Shown here: piece after piece, positions 1-8,645 of the stretch | Layout of the letters: each line of letters starts with the position of its first letter | How positions within the stretch are numbered: position 1 is the first letter of the stretch | Source: Myxocyprinus asiaticus | Taxonomy: Eukaryota; Chordata; Actinopteri; Cypriniformes; Catostomidae | NCBI RefSeq assembly: GCF_019703515.2 | Contig: NC_059348.1 | Span: forward strand, 23,732,156-23,796,155 | DNA length: 64,000 nt | Direction of reading: 5' to 3' | Notes under the pieces: generated by a model | The model's input: the letters and a program-made list of their open reading frames with translations, nothing else | Database searches by the model: none | What the model was told of the DNA's origin: nothing | Made by a program: the position numbers and the translations under genes

Positions 1-390
1 CAAATACAGCCATTACAGTGTGATATTTGTCTAGAAATTGACTTAGCCATAGGGACTAAACTCTACACCTTTGTTATTTTAAGAAAAAACTAAGATCACA
101 AATACAAGGTTTCCAGGCTACAGAGGTAAAAATACTCATTATTAAAACTGGGACACTAATCCCTGACAGGTTGCCAACCATTGCAAGTACCCTAACACAC
201 TTCTCGTGCATTAGCTCTGGTTTACTGCAGTAGCAGTGCTGACTAACCAAACTGTCATTCTGACTTGATGAGTTCACTTGCTCTGTACTGACAAAACAAT
301 AAATACGTTTTTTATTGATTGATTTATTTTATGGTGACAAGCTGTATGGTTGACACGCAGTCCTGTTTGAACACCTGTATTTCTTCTTAC
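1..390 (-). other. Intron 2 of the endophilin-B gene (partial)
   Basis: This stretch lies downstream of the exon 2 donor on the minus strand and runs off the left edge. It is AT-rich; no further exon or named repeat was recognised. Confidence 0.6.
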
Positions 391-532
391 TAGGGTTTGG
401 CTGCAGCACAACTTCTGTCTGTTTCATGATCCTCTCTGTCCATTGTTTGGTGGATTCTGCCCGGCCCAAGAGAGTTTCCAGGTGGGCATCTAGCTCAGTC
501 CTCTCCACCTGCCCAAACTTCTCCTCTGTGAA
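391..532 (-). CDS. sh3glb1: Endophilin-B1-like, coding exon 2 (N-BAR domain)
   Basis: Minus-strand exon with acceptor ...ttgtag at 533-534 and donor gtaagaag starting at 390. It encodes 47 codons plus one base, beginning FTEEKFGQVERTELDAHLE and ending VVLQPNP, which matches the start of the N-BAR domain of endophilin-B proteins. These proteins bend and tubulate membranes and act at mitochondria, Golgi and autophagosomes (family knowledge). Some residues (EEKFGQ) are closer to endophilin B2, but the exon 1 sequence and the synteny with vav3 favour B1. Later exons are outside the window. Confidence 0.85.
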
Positions 533-920
533 CTACAACATACAATCAAAACAGTTACTGAACAATATTTGGTGTCAAACCCAACAGTGACACAACTGTG
601 ACACTTTACATTTGACTTGTTGCAGTTTGGTGATTCAAAACCTGCTGAGCTGCCTACTCAGACAGCATTTTACAGTCAAATGCTCCCTAAATTGGACTTT
701 ATAGTTAACACTTGACTTAGTACACATAACGTGAGACTTGTAACTATCATAAAATGTGCTATAAACAGCCAGTAGTCGACATATCTAGCATATGATAGTC
801 ATTATAGCGTTTACTACATGCTTCAAACAACTTAACCATGTCCACAAATACGAACTTCACAAAAACATGGTAGATTAAACGACCTGTCTTTTGTGCTTTA
901 GAGACATTTAAATGCATTAC

Positions 921-983
921 CTGTACAGCTCGGCTGAGGAAAGTGCCTGCATCTGCTGCCAGTCGTCTAACGTTAAACTCCAT
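921..983 (-). CDS. sh3glb1: Endophilin-B1-like, coding exon 1 with start codon
   Basis: Twenty-one codons from ATG at 983 down to a gtaatg donor beginning at 920. The peptide starts MEFNVRRLAADAGTFLSRAV and matches the conserved N-terminal amphipathic helix (H0) of endophilin B1/B2, which inserts into membranes. The exon ends in phase 0 and joins cleanly to exon 2 at 532. The start is chosen because this is the conserved family N-terminus and the splice frame fits. The intron is 388 bp. Confidence 0.87.
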
Positions 984-1428
984 GTCTGTGATTATGAAAA
1001 CACCGTTGTTTAAAAGCCACTACAGTTAGCAAACGCAGATTAGCCTGCTATAGCCTCTCTCCTCCCGGCCAAAACACTTAATAATAAAGCTCGCTTTTCC
1101 GTGATAAGCGTGTTGTCCATGTAAAAGTCGAGACTGGGAGGATAATGAAAAAAAAAAAAAGGAAATCTAAAGCTGTCGTTTTTGCTATCTGGTGTGGTTA
1201 TTGTGGTGTATCTGTCAGCATTGTAGCTGCTAACGCGGAGCAGCAGCTGTTGTTGGGAGTGTGAAGAACGGTCAACGGCCTGTGAGTCAATCCACTTGTC
1301 AACTGACTACAAAGACAGCCGTTTTGGGCATCATAGAATTAGGGTTTGGGTTTGAGATTTTGGGCCAAAGCAAAGAGTCTGCTATGAGAGGATGAAAGCA
1401 AATAAATAAATAAAACTTCAGTGAGATC
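984..1428 (-). promoter_or_regulatory. 5' UTR and probable promoter region of sh3glb1
   Basis: Immediately upstream of the sh3glb1 start codon. The part nearest the gene is richer in G+C and CpG than the surrounding DNA (for example cctcccggcc and taacgcggag), which fits a CpG-type vertebrate promoter. No TATA box is evident, and the transcription start cannot be placed from sequence alone. Confidence 0.4.
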
Positions 1429-4003
1429 AGGGGTGTATTCCAGAAAGCAGGTTATGCAACATACCTGGGCAAATTTACGGATAAATTAACGGATAACTTC
1501 AGCTTTCGGTTCCAAAAACGGAGGTAACTTTCAGGGTATGTTAGTAGCCATAGCAGCTTACTCTCTGAATGTTCCTGAGTTAGTTTATTTCAGGTAGATG
1601 TTAGTATGTTTCAGAGGCTGTCAGCGCATGCGCGCCCTTTTAATAGCGGCACAGTGGGCGAGAAAGTTCAGATTACGCACAATATTATACTTTTAAAGCA
1701 ATATTACGGTAAACTGCAATCTTTCCCTCACAAATCTTCTTTACTCCTGCATTTCCAGTCTCACACCGCAGATTTGCATTCAAAAGTGAACAAACTGTGT
1801 ACATTGTGCTTTACCTTTTAATGGGAAGGTTTTAATACTGTAATATTTTTTTTAACGAACAACACATTAGAAAGTCCCCCACACCCTTCACTGTAAAGAC
1901 AGTGCTTTATTTATTTATATTTAGCCCTTCTAATAAATTTGTATTCTATAAATTTCATAAAATAAAATTATTATAGCACCCACATTCTATTTACAGTTCC
2001 TTCAGTCAATGAATATTAAAGTTATTTATAAAATGACGTTCCATAGTATCAATATGTAGGTAATGTCTGCCAATTAAAAGCTTAAGCAATTAATCACTCG
2101 TTATTCTTCTTCACTAACTAGATAATATGTCATAATTTCACATACCACAGATTAGAGATTTTATTTCTTATCACTTTAATTAATGTAGGCTACGGTATAT
2201 ATAAATGCACACATTTCCAAACTTGTACATTATTCTTATTATCTGAAAATATAAATGAGACATGCTGTCATTTAGAGTCGCCCACAGTGCCCTCATTTTA
2301 GTCAAGTGATTCAATGAAAAGATGTATCTTTCTGATGCTCAGCCTCACCTACTCCATCAGAAACTGTACATGGTCCATCTCTAAACTACATTTTTGTTCT
2401 GCATTTTACAGCTTCCTATTAACAAGGAAGAGATGAGTTACTTTTCCCTAATGCTGAGATCATGAACATTTATAATGTATAGTCAGACACATGATCTTCA
2501 ATTAAAACAACATAATTTCATTCCGTACCAAGTTGGTGGAGGCAGATGGACCCTACTGTACATGACAACACAACAAGACAAGTTTTAATGCCACATCAAA
2601 TAAGAAAAGAACACAATGGACATGTAACTCCTATCACTGTCCACCTCTGTTACAGCAGATCTTCATCTTATAATGCACATAAATAATCATGTGTGGCCTA
2701 CTAAAAAACATTACATTAAATCAATGGAAAATGATGACAACTGTGGGAGATCCTACAACTGAAAGAGGGTCTATTACTACAATAAGACCATCAGCAGTTG
2801 TGGGAAATTAAAGGTGATATGATTAAGTAATAGAATATGAATGTTAATAATTATAATGATGTTCAGTCCAAACAAATAACGTAACGGTCGACCTATTAAA
2901 CATTAATGTAGTTGAGAGAGGTCTAATATTAATGTTGAATCAAACTTTTATATGTACGGTAGAACACGGAAGCTCTGAACCGCACGGTGGAGAAAAAAAA
3001 ATAGTGTCTCAGTTCCTTCGTCCGAAAACGAACGCCATATCAAACATATGTAACCTGATTTTGTCTTGATTAAGGTTTGCAAACCCTTAAATAAATAATA
3101 AATGTATTATTCAGCTATATATCAACAGAGAAAGCATTGAAAGCATAAGATTACGTTTACTGATAGTGACACCTGGTGGCCAAGGTTGATACCGCATGCA
3201 TTTTTTTGAAGAGAAAATGTTTTTGAAGAGAGAAAAACAAAATTTTGAAGAGATTTTTTTTTTTTTTTCCATTGCATGAATTTTTAAATTAATAAAATTA
3301 TAAAGTTCTACTACGGAAGCTCTGAACCGCACGGTGGGGAAAAAAAAAAAATTGTCTAAAAAAAAAAAAAAAATTCTCAAACTTTTTTTTTCTCTCTTCC
3401 AAAAATTTTTTTTCCCCTCTTCAAAATATTTCTTTTTTCTCTCTTCAAAAAGAAGAGAGAAAAAAAAACGTTTTTGAAGAGAGAGAAAAAAATTAAGACT
3501 TAGGCTCAGGAAGGACCTGAGACACAAATTTTTTTTTTTCACTCTTTTTTTTTTTCCCCACCGTGCTGTTCAGAGCTTCTGTAATAGAACTTTATAGTTT
3601 TATTAATTTAAAAATTCATGCAATGATTCAGTATAATTTCTGTCAAGTAAACTCTCAGTCCTAAACCAATGTAGCTCCTATTGCTTTTACAAGTGAAGAT
3701 GAAATAATGCTTGTATGCAGTCATTAAAACTTCATGTTCTGCTTCACTGAAATATGCCACGCATTTCTTCTTAAAGTCTGTTTCCATGGTGACTCGTGGA
3801 TTCGGTGATCTGCTGAGAATGCCTTTCTGAGTTCACCGTGAACGCGCACAAACTCTGAGTTTCAAACTCTTGGTTGAATGAACTAACCTCGCGCAGGTGT
3901 TCTGGAACCAACATTCCCAGAGTAAGCAAGGAATGGGTTAATCAACCGAGAGTTCAGGGTATATGTGACGGTAAGTTAACCCTGCTTTCTGGAATACACC
4001 CCT
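1429..4003. mobile_element. Non-autonomous DNA transposon with 25-bp terminal inverted repeats (Harbinger-like?)
   Basis: The left end reads aggggtgtattccagaaagc and the right end is its complement (gctttctggaatacacccct), ending at 4003. A second inner similarity (cagggtat) lies near each end. No transposase frame was recognised. The interior is AT-rich and contains a separate foldback insertion (3271-3624) and a related fragment near 2958-2990. Assignment to the PIF/Harbinger group rests on my memory of similar fish ends and is tentative; no clear target duplication is visible. Confidence 0.6.
3271..3624. repeat. Foldback element with two 69-bp arms and purine/pyrimidine-rich centre
   Basis: Arm 3271-3339 (from attgcatgaa to cacggtgggg) is the near-perfect reverse complement of 3556-3624. 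The centre is long A and T runs plus gaagagaga/tctctcttc motifs that themselves pair around 3400-3480. A third, direct copy of the outer arm motif (ggaagctctgaaccgcacgg) occurs near 2965. The 143-residue minus-strand open frame here is low-complexity sequence and is not a gene. Confidence 0.75.
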
Positions 4004-4086
4004 GTACCACTTAATACAACAACAACAACAACAACAACAACAGAAAAGGATGGGGAAAACAACTTGTGTTCTTAGTTAAACAGTTG

Positions 4087-4092
4087 TTTAAT
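4087..4092 (-). terminator. Candidate polyadenylation signal of selJ
   Basis: ATTAAA on the minus strand, about 37 bases past the end of the SECIS helix. It is a common variant of AATAAA and is suitably placed for a short 3' UTR containing the SECIS. The cleavage site is unproven. Confidence 0.4.
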
Positions 4093-4128
4093 ACCAAAAT
4101 GTATGTCATTTTCAGCATGCTGTGCTGT

Positions 4129-4207
4129 GATTTAACAGAACAAGGGTTTCAAGTTCTAACCTTACATTGTTTTGAGCTAAAACTTTCATGAATTGTCTTA
4201 TCAAATC
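4129..4207 (-). promoter_or_regulatory. SECIS element (form 1) in the selJ 3' UTR
   Basis: RNA hairpin that recruits SBP2 and the selenocysteine elongation factor so that UGA is read as Sec. On the minus strand, helix I pairs gatttgata-a-gacaa (4207 downward) with ttgtt-c-tgttaaatc (ending at 4129), about 14 pairs with one mismatch. Next come an internal loop, the 5' quartet ATGA, and an 11-pair helix II (aagttttagct with ggttagaactt). The apical loop, caaaacaatgtaa, carries the conserved unpaired AA run, and the 3' side of the core is TGA. This arrangement matches a form 1 SECIS. It begins about 93 bases after the TAA stop of selJ. Confidence 0.85.
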
Positions 4208-4299
4208 ACAACAGCCATGGAAGATGATCTGTAGGCAAAAATCAAGAGAATATGTATGATTTCATATTCATATTCGTCCACGTGTTTGCTTTGCAAAGT

Positions 4300-4401
4300 T
4301 TATGCATGTTGGAGGCTAACTACTTTCTTTGCAAGATCAAGCAAAATGTTGTATCGCAGGGTCTTGCTCTTCCATGAACTTGGGATTTCTTCAAATCCAA
4401 T
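4300..4401 (-). CDS. selenoj: selJ exon 9 (C-terminus and stop)
   Basis: Acceptor ttttctcag just before 4401; phase 0 start. It encodes IGFEEIPSSWKSKTLRYN and then LLDLAKKVVSLQHA, with TAA at 4302-4300. Confidence 0.88.
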   Translation of the reverse strand: MGFEEIPSSWKSKTLRYNILLDLAKKVVSLQHA

Positions 4402-7400
4402 CTGAGAAAATAATAGTCACAGTATTAGATATTGTGAGCCATTAGGAATTGTGCACAGTCATTCCACCATGTATGACACGCCCATCTGATGAATGACTGG
4501 AATGGATTGCATGGAGAAAGATAAGTGTTATGAGATAACAGCATAAACAAAAAGAGTTTGACACTGATGTACACACAGACTACTTTGAAGTATGCATAGA
4601 ACAGATTTGATAATTTTTGTATAATGCAGTACCTGAGCCCCAATGCAGGCCCCAATGAAGGAGCTCCTGCTACAGGTGCATCCCCCACAGCTCATGGTGT
4701 CCCGGATAGCCTGCTCGTAGCCACTAGCTGTCAGAACCCCATGCCACGCTGCCTGGATCGCACCGGGCAAACCTAATCGACATGATATAACTGCTGAGGT
4801 ACCAGTGGACAACAACAGATCTCAAAAATAATAACAGCACTGCAATGTTTCACATCAGCGAAACAGACATGAGCCTATAATGTGTGGGTCAGATCAAAGA
4901 ACTAAAAGAATAGGGAATAACGCTCACTGAAGACATTAGCTGAAGCACTAACCTCAGGTGTTTGGGATCACAGAAGGAATGAGCTCTTTGGGTTTCTTGC
5001 TCAGATTTTCCTTTACTTGGTGAATGTGCCCTAAATTAGAAAATGCATAGTACAAAAATAGGATAATGTCCTTATTTTTCTAGACATTGTGATTTATGCA
5101 TAGTTCGACATGAATACCAGACAAAGATTATCCAGAACTAGAGTCAGGGGTGATAAAATCTCATTACTCATAATATTCACAACAATTTCAAGTAGATTAT
5201 ACCAACTACAGCTTTGTCCAGCTCCTGAGGGTTTTTTCTATTCGGGTCACTGAGCTGTTTCAGCACTGCATCCGTTGCTTTAGGATCAGGACCATTCAGG
5301 ATGAAATGCTCCAAGAACCTAAAAAAAAGAGCAACTTTTAGTAGCTGAATTTCCCTTATAGAGCGACACATTTTGATAAGCAGATTTCAGTCCAACCACC
5401 ATTTATTCACACAAACATTTCAAATTGCCACCAACGTGTATAATATTGAAAACCAAATAAAATGGCCTAGTTTCAGATGCAAACAATATGCTGAGAAGCT
5501 GTCGAGCTGCATGTGTACAGAATATGTATATACATATTTCTTGTTGTTAATCAGACACCGCTTACCTAGCAGCAGCAAGAGTTACTGCCACACACATGTC
5601 GTTGTTCTGAGTGACACGGATGGCCTCCTCAACCCTCTCCAACATCTCTGGCTTTCCAGCATAACATGCTACAACGGGAGCCAGCTTTGCAATGCCATCA
5701 ATTTGATTATCAGTTTCACAACCTGGACAGAAACACAATACTTGGTTATTGCGGATTCACTCTCTCAGTCCCCTCTAAATTACATAAAATGACAAAAATA
5801 AATAAATAAATAAATAATAATATTAAGATCATTCTGAAAAATGCTATGGTCAAATCTCAAAACATATTCAAAAAGGTTTTAAAACTAATTAGTACTCATT
5901 AACAAACGGCTATGTGACAAAAATGGATACACATAATGGTTAGGACTGGGAGGATGGTTTAGGAGAGAGTAATCTCACTTAGTCTTTCTCTGCAATAGAA
6001 GTGACCATGTCTCAAAGGACAGTACCTGTCTCTGCCTTGCCAGCATCCACATTTTTAATAAAGATCTTAAGGCTTGCATGTCTCCAGGGCCCCTCAATGG
6101 GTAGTTGAGGCCTGGGAGCTTGGGAAAAAAATTGTCATGAATAATTCAGAAAAAACACATTGGAAAATAAAACAAAGAAAACCCACCATCTGCCCAGTGC
6201 TAACAGGCAAAGTGACAGACATATGTGCAGGTTTGGTTTAAATGTCCATTGAATTGTTATTGTTATTATTATTATTATTATTAACATTTTAATTGTAAAG
6301 GTTGTCTTCATTTCATGTCTTGAAATATACAGTATACTGTGAAGTGTAAACAATGAAAACCTTGCAGAAAAGCTGATTATTTTTATTTTTTTTACTGTTT
6401 GAACTGATTTGCTGGTCTAACATCTTGGTCAGGTTGGTGTAAGCTGTGTTTTTTTTTTTGTTTTTTTTTGCAGGGAATGTAAACAAAAATTAAAACTTCT
6501 TGCTCTAATGGATTTAGTCTACCTCTTTTGTCTCTGTAAGGATCATTGACTGGTGTGTCATACTCAGATCCAGGTCCAAAAAACGTGTAGGTGCGCTGCT
6601 TCAAATCTTCAACATTTAGACCTGTTCAAACAAACAACTGAATGATCACTGCTCCAATGCTTTAAAAGGATAGTTCACACCAAAAATGAAAATGCTCTCA
6701 TCATTTACTCACCCTCATGCCATCCCAGATGTGTATAACTTCTTTCTTCTGCAGAACACAAAGAGTTTTAGAAGAATATCTCAGCTCTGTTGGTCCTCAC
6801 AATGCAAGTGAATGGGTACCAAAATTTGAAGCTCCAAAAAGCACATAAAGATATATGACTCCAGTAGTTAAAGCCATATCTTCCAAAACAGTAAAATAAG
6901 TGTGGGTGAGATCAATAGTTAAGTCCTTTTTTACCATCAATCTCCACTTTCACTTTTACATTATTCTTCTTTTGTTTTTGGCAATTCACATTCTTCGTGC
7001 ATATCGCCATTTATTGGGCAGGGAGGAGAATTTATAGTAAAAAAAAAAAAAGGACTTGGGCCTAAATATCAATCTGTTTCTCACCACACTTTTATCACTT
7101 CTGATCATATCACTTCTGAAGACATTGATTTAACTACTGGAGTCGCATGGATTACTTTTATGCTGTGTTTATGTGCTTTTTGGAGCTTCAAAATTTTGAT
7201 ATCCATGCACTTGCATTGTGAGGATCAACAGAGCAGAGATATTCTTCTAAAAATCCTTGTTTGTGATAAGCAGAAGAAAGAAAGTCATACACATCTGGGA
7301 TGGCATGAGGTGAGCAAATGATGAGAGAATTTTCATTTTTGGGTGTACTATCCCTTTAACTACATTCTGGTGAAATAATGGATGCATGAGACATCATCAC

Positions 7401-7978
7401 ATTCAGTCCAAATGACTAATGTCACTAACATTACATTAAGTTGCCAACCTCCACACTCAGACAGGGACTCCAGAAGCACAAATGCTTGATCTCCATAGCA
7501 GCTCTGATGTCCAGTGTTCCTCCTGTAGAATGGGTTGGCAGACTCTGTACGGAATTCTGGCTGAGGAGTTTCAGAGAGTAACACACTCAGTTTCTGCAGG
7601 TCATAGACCCAGTGGAGTGGTTGCGCTGCATTAAAGAAAACACATGAAGAAACCTCATTATATAATGACCACACATTTTATTTTTAATTAGTTGTAACAG
7701 TAATGACACTACCAATGTGTGACTCTCCACAAAATAAATATGCATTATACATTTACATGCTATACATGTTCATTCATATTTCTCAGTGCTTATGTAAATA
7801 CACAGTAACATGAATTTTTAAATCTGCAATGTACTGTGAGATCAATAATAAATTGTGACAAGCCCAGTGTCGTATCTTTTGTTTCCTACTCTAGTTGTAA
7901 CTAATGCAAACCTGCAGCATCGGCAACAGCTGAGCCAATGATTGCTCCAATTGCCCTGTCAGCCAGGGCAAGGGCCAT
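4300..7978 (-). CDS. selenoj: Selenoprotein J (J1-crystallin/ADP-ribosylglycohydrolase-like), complete spliced CDS
   Basis: Join of nine minus-strand exons: 7978-7912, 7625-7449, 6621-6523, 6118-6026, 5722-5566, 5318-5203, 5030-4953, 4772-4633, 4401-4300. Every junction is GT-AG and all phases agree, giving 1029 nt and 342 residues. The protein starts MALALADRAIGAIIGSAVAD, contains AAQPLHWVYDLQKL, NPFYRRNTGHQSCYGDQAF and GPGSEYDTPVNDPYR, and ends KKVVSLQHA. UGA at codon 262 (IPNT-U-GLPGA) is read as selenocysteine, supported by the 3' UTR SECIS. SelJ is known from ray-finned fish and a few invertebrates and is related to jellyfish J1 crystallins and ADP-ribosylglycohydrolases. Its function is not firmly established; a structural lens role has been proposed. 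The gene is tandem to sh3glb1 and divergent from vav3. Confidence 0.92.
4633..4772 (-). CDS. selenoj: selJ exon 8 (CxC region)
   Basis: The acceptor ...gattag precedes 4772 and the donor gtactg begins at 4632. It encodes residues 263-309, GLPGAIQAAWHGVLTASG through TMSCGGCTCSRSSFIGACIGAQ. In active ADP-ribosylglycohydrolases the equivalent GGDTDT motif supplies metal-binding Asp residues; here they are Cys 294 and Cys 296. Confidence 0.9.
4953..5030 (-). CDS. selenoj: selJ exon 7 carrying the selenocysteine UGA
   Basis: The acceptor ctaatttag precedes 5030. The exon encodes HIHQVKENLSKKPKELIPSV, then IPNT, then TGA at 4956-4954, with a single final G at 4953 before the donor gttagt. The TGA is in frame with all other exons, and open frame resumes immediately in exon 8. 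A conventional gene prediction would truncate or skip this exon. Confidence 0.9.
5203..5318 (-). CDS. selenoj: selJ exon 6
   Basis: Polypyrimidine-rich acceptor before 5318, donor gtataatc at 5202. It encodes FLEHFILNGPDPKATDAVLK and then QLSDPNRKNPQELDKAVV. The phases (2 in, 1 out) fit the neighbours. Confidence 0.9.
5566..5722 (-). CDS. selenoj: selJ exon 5
   Basis: Acceptor gtccag before 5722, donor gtaagc at 5565. It encodes CETDNQIDGIAKLAPVVACY followed by AGKPEMLERVEEAIRVTQN and an Ala-rich end. The ETD-Q-DG region corresponds to a conserved internal segment of the ADP-ribosylglycohydrolase fold. Confidence 0.9.
6026..6118 (-). CDS. selenoj: selJ exon 4
   Basis: Acceptor tttttttcccaag before 6118, donor gtactg at 6025. 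It encodes PRPQLPIEGPWRHASLKIF and IKNVDAGKAET. The acceptor AAG, not the nearby CAG, keeps the frame. Confidence 0.87.
6523..6621 (-). CDS. selenoj: selJ exon 3
   Basis: Acceptor tttgaacag before 6621, donor gtagac at 6522. It encodes LNVEDLKQRTYTFFGPGSEY and DTPVNDPYRDKR. Confidence 0.9.
6662..7359. mobile_element. Hairpin MITE in selJ intron 2
   Basis: The whole ~700-bp segment is an imperfect inverted repeat. It opens ttaaaaggatagttcacacc and closes tgtactatccctttaa, with arms sharing catcatttactcaccctcat and its complement. It has no coding capacity. Related copies in this window are at 28688-29297 and 56791-57223, with fragments at 20514-20605 and 28493-28687. It is a repeat type very common in cyprinids; I cannot give its database name with confidence. 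Confidence 0.75.
7449..7625 (-). CDS. selenoj: selJ exon 2
   Basis: Acceptor tttctttaatgcag before 7625, donor gttggc at 7448. It encodes AQPLHWVYDLQKLSVLLSE, then TESANPFYRRNTGHQSCYGD, then QAFVLLESLSECGG. These are the most diagnostic selJ/J1-crystallin segments. Confidence 0.92.
7912..7978 (-). CDS. selenoj: selJ exon 1 (start codon)
   Basis: ATG at 7978 directly follows an acceptor (ctctcacag), so the 5' UTR is spliced. It encodes MALALADRAIGAIIGSAVAD and AA, then splits an Ala codon across the intron. Donor gtttgc at 7911. Confidence 0.9.
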
Positions 7979-8166
7979 CTGTGAGAGTAAGATAACAACA
8001 TGTCTTCAACGCAAAAGAAATAATAAATCCAACAACAACAACTGCACGTGCACCCCTTAGCTTAGAAAATATAAACAATGCGGTGTCATTTGTAATTTTC
8101 AACGCCGTGCATAGCTGAAACTTTTACTAATAGTTAATAGTGATAAAAACAAAAGTGTTTTCTCAC

Positions 8167-8220
8167 CTTAAATGCCAATATCCTTCAGACGGAGTCTAGT
8201 TTACAAAGTTACACAATGAC
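8167..8220 (-). other. Non-coding first exon (5' UTR) of selJ
   Basis: A strong donor (gcatttaag/gtgaga, GT at 8166-8165) lies upstream of the acceptor that abuts the selJ ATG. Its upstream limit is a guess. The flank 8220-8340 holds a CCAAT-type box in reverse (attgg near 8272) and some CpGs. Confidence 0.55.
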
Positions 8221-8354
8221 AGATTACGAGCAAGCGCTTATATTATGGAACTTGATTTTCCTCGCTGCTGATTGGACAAAAGGAAGCACCTGATAATACG
8301 ACGCGACTCTGCGCATGTACTGTTATATGTTTTATTTATAATGCGTAGATAATG

Positions 8355-8645
8355 TACAGCTCTGGAAACAAAAAATTAAGCGACCACTGCAAAATTACCA
8401 GTTTTTCTGGATTTACTATTTATAGGTATGTGTTTGTGTTTTTATTTTTATTTTTTTATTATTATTATTCCAAATTCCAAATAAAAATATTGTCATCACC
8501 AGATCATCACCGATCCTCCACCTGGTCATCTAATGGTTAGACAGAGACCTGGAGAGGCCTTGAAGCCACAGTGTCTCACACCCACTGTGAAATGTGGTGG
8601 AGGATCGGTGATGATCTGGGGTGCTTCAGCAAGGCTGGAATTAAA
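8355..8645 (+). mobile_element. Tc1-like transposon fragment, rearranged
   Basis: The left end, tacagctctggaaacaaaaa, is the terminal sequence of a common fish Tc1/mariner element. From 8533 a transposase fragment reads GEALKPQCLTPTVKCGGGSV followed by MIWGASA, equivalent to the GGGSVMVWG region before the second catalytic Asp. The segment 8500-8523 is the exact complement of 8596-8619, so the copy has folded or rearranged. Confidence 0.7.

Noticed and set aside
3111..3542. 143-residue minus-strand open frame rich in Lys, Phe, Leu and Ser
   Set aside because: It is translated A/T and gaagagaga low-complexity sequence within a foldback element, with no start context or homology.
4954..4956. 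Premature stop in the selJ frame, suggesting a pseudogene
   Set aside because: All nine exons are otherwise intact, the codon is UGA at the selenocysteine position, and a SECIS follows.
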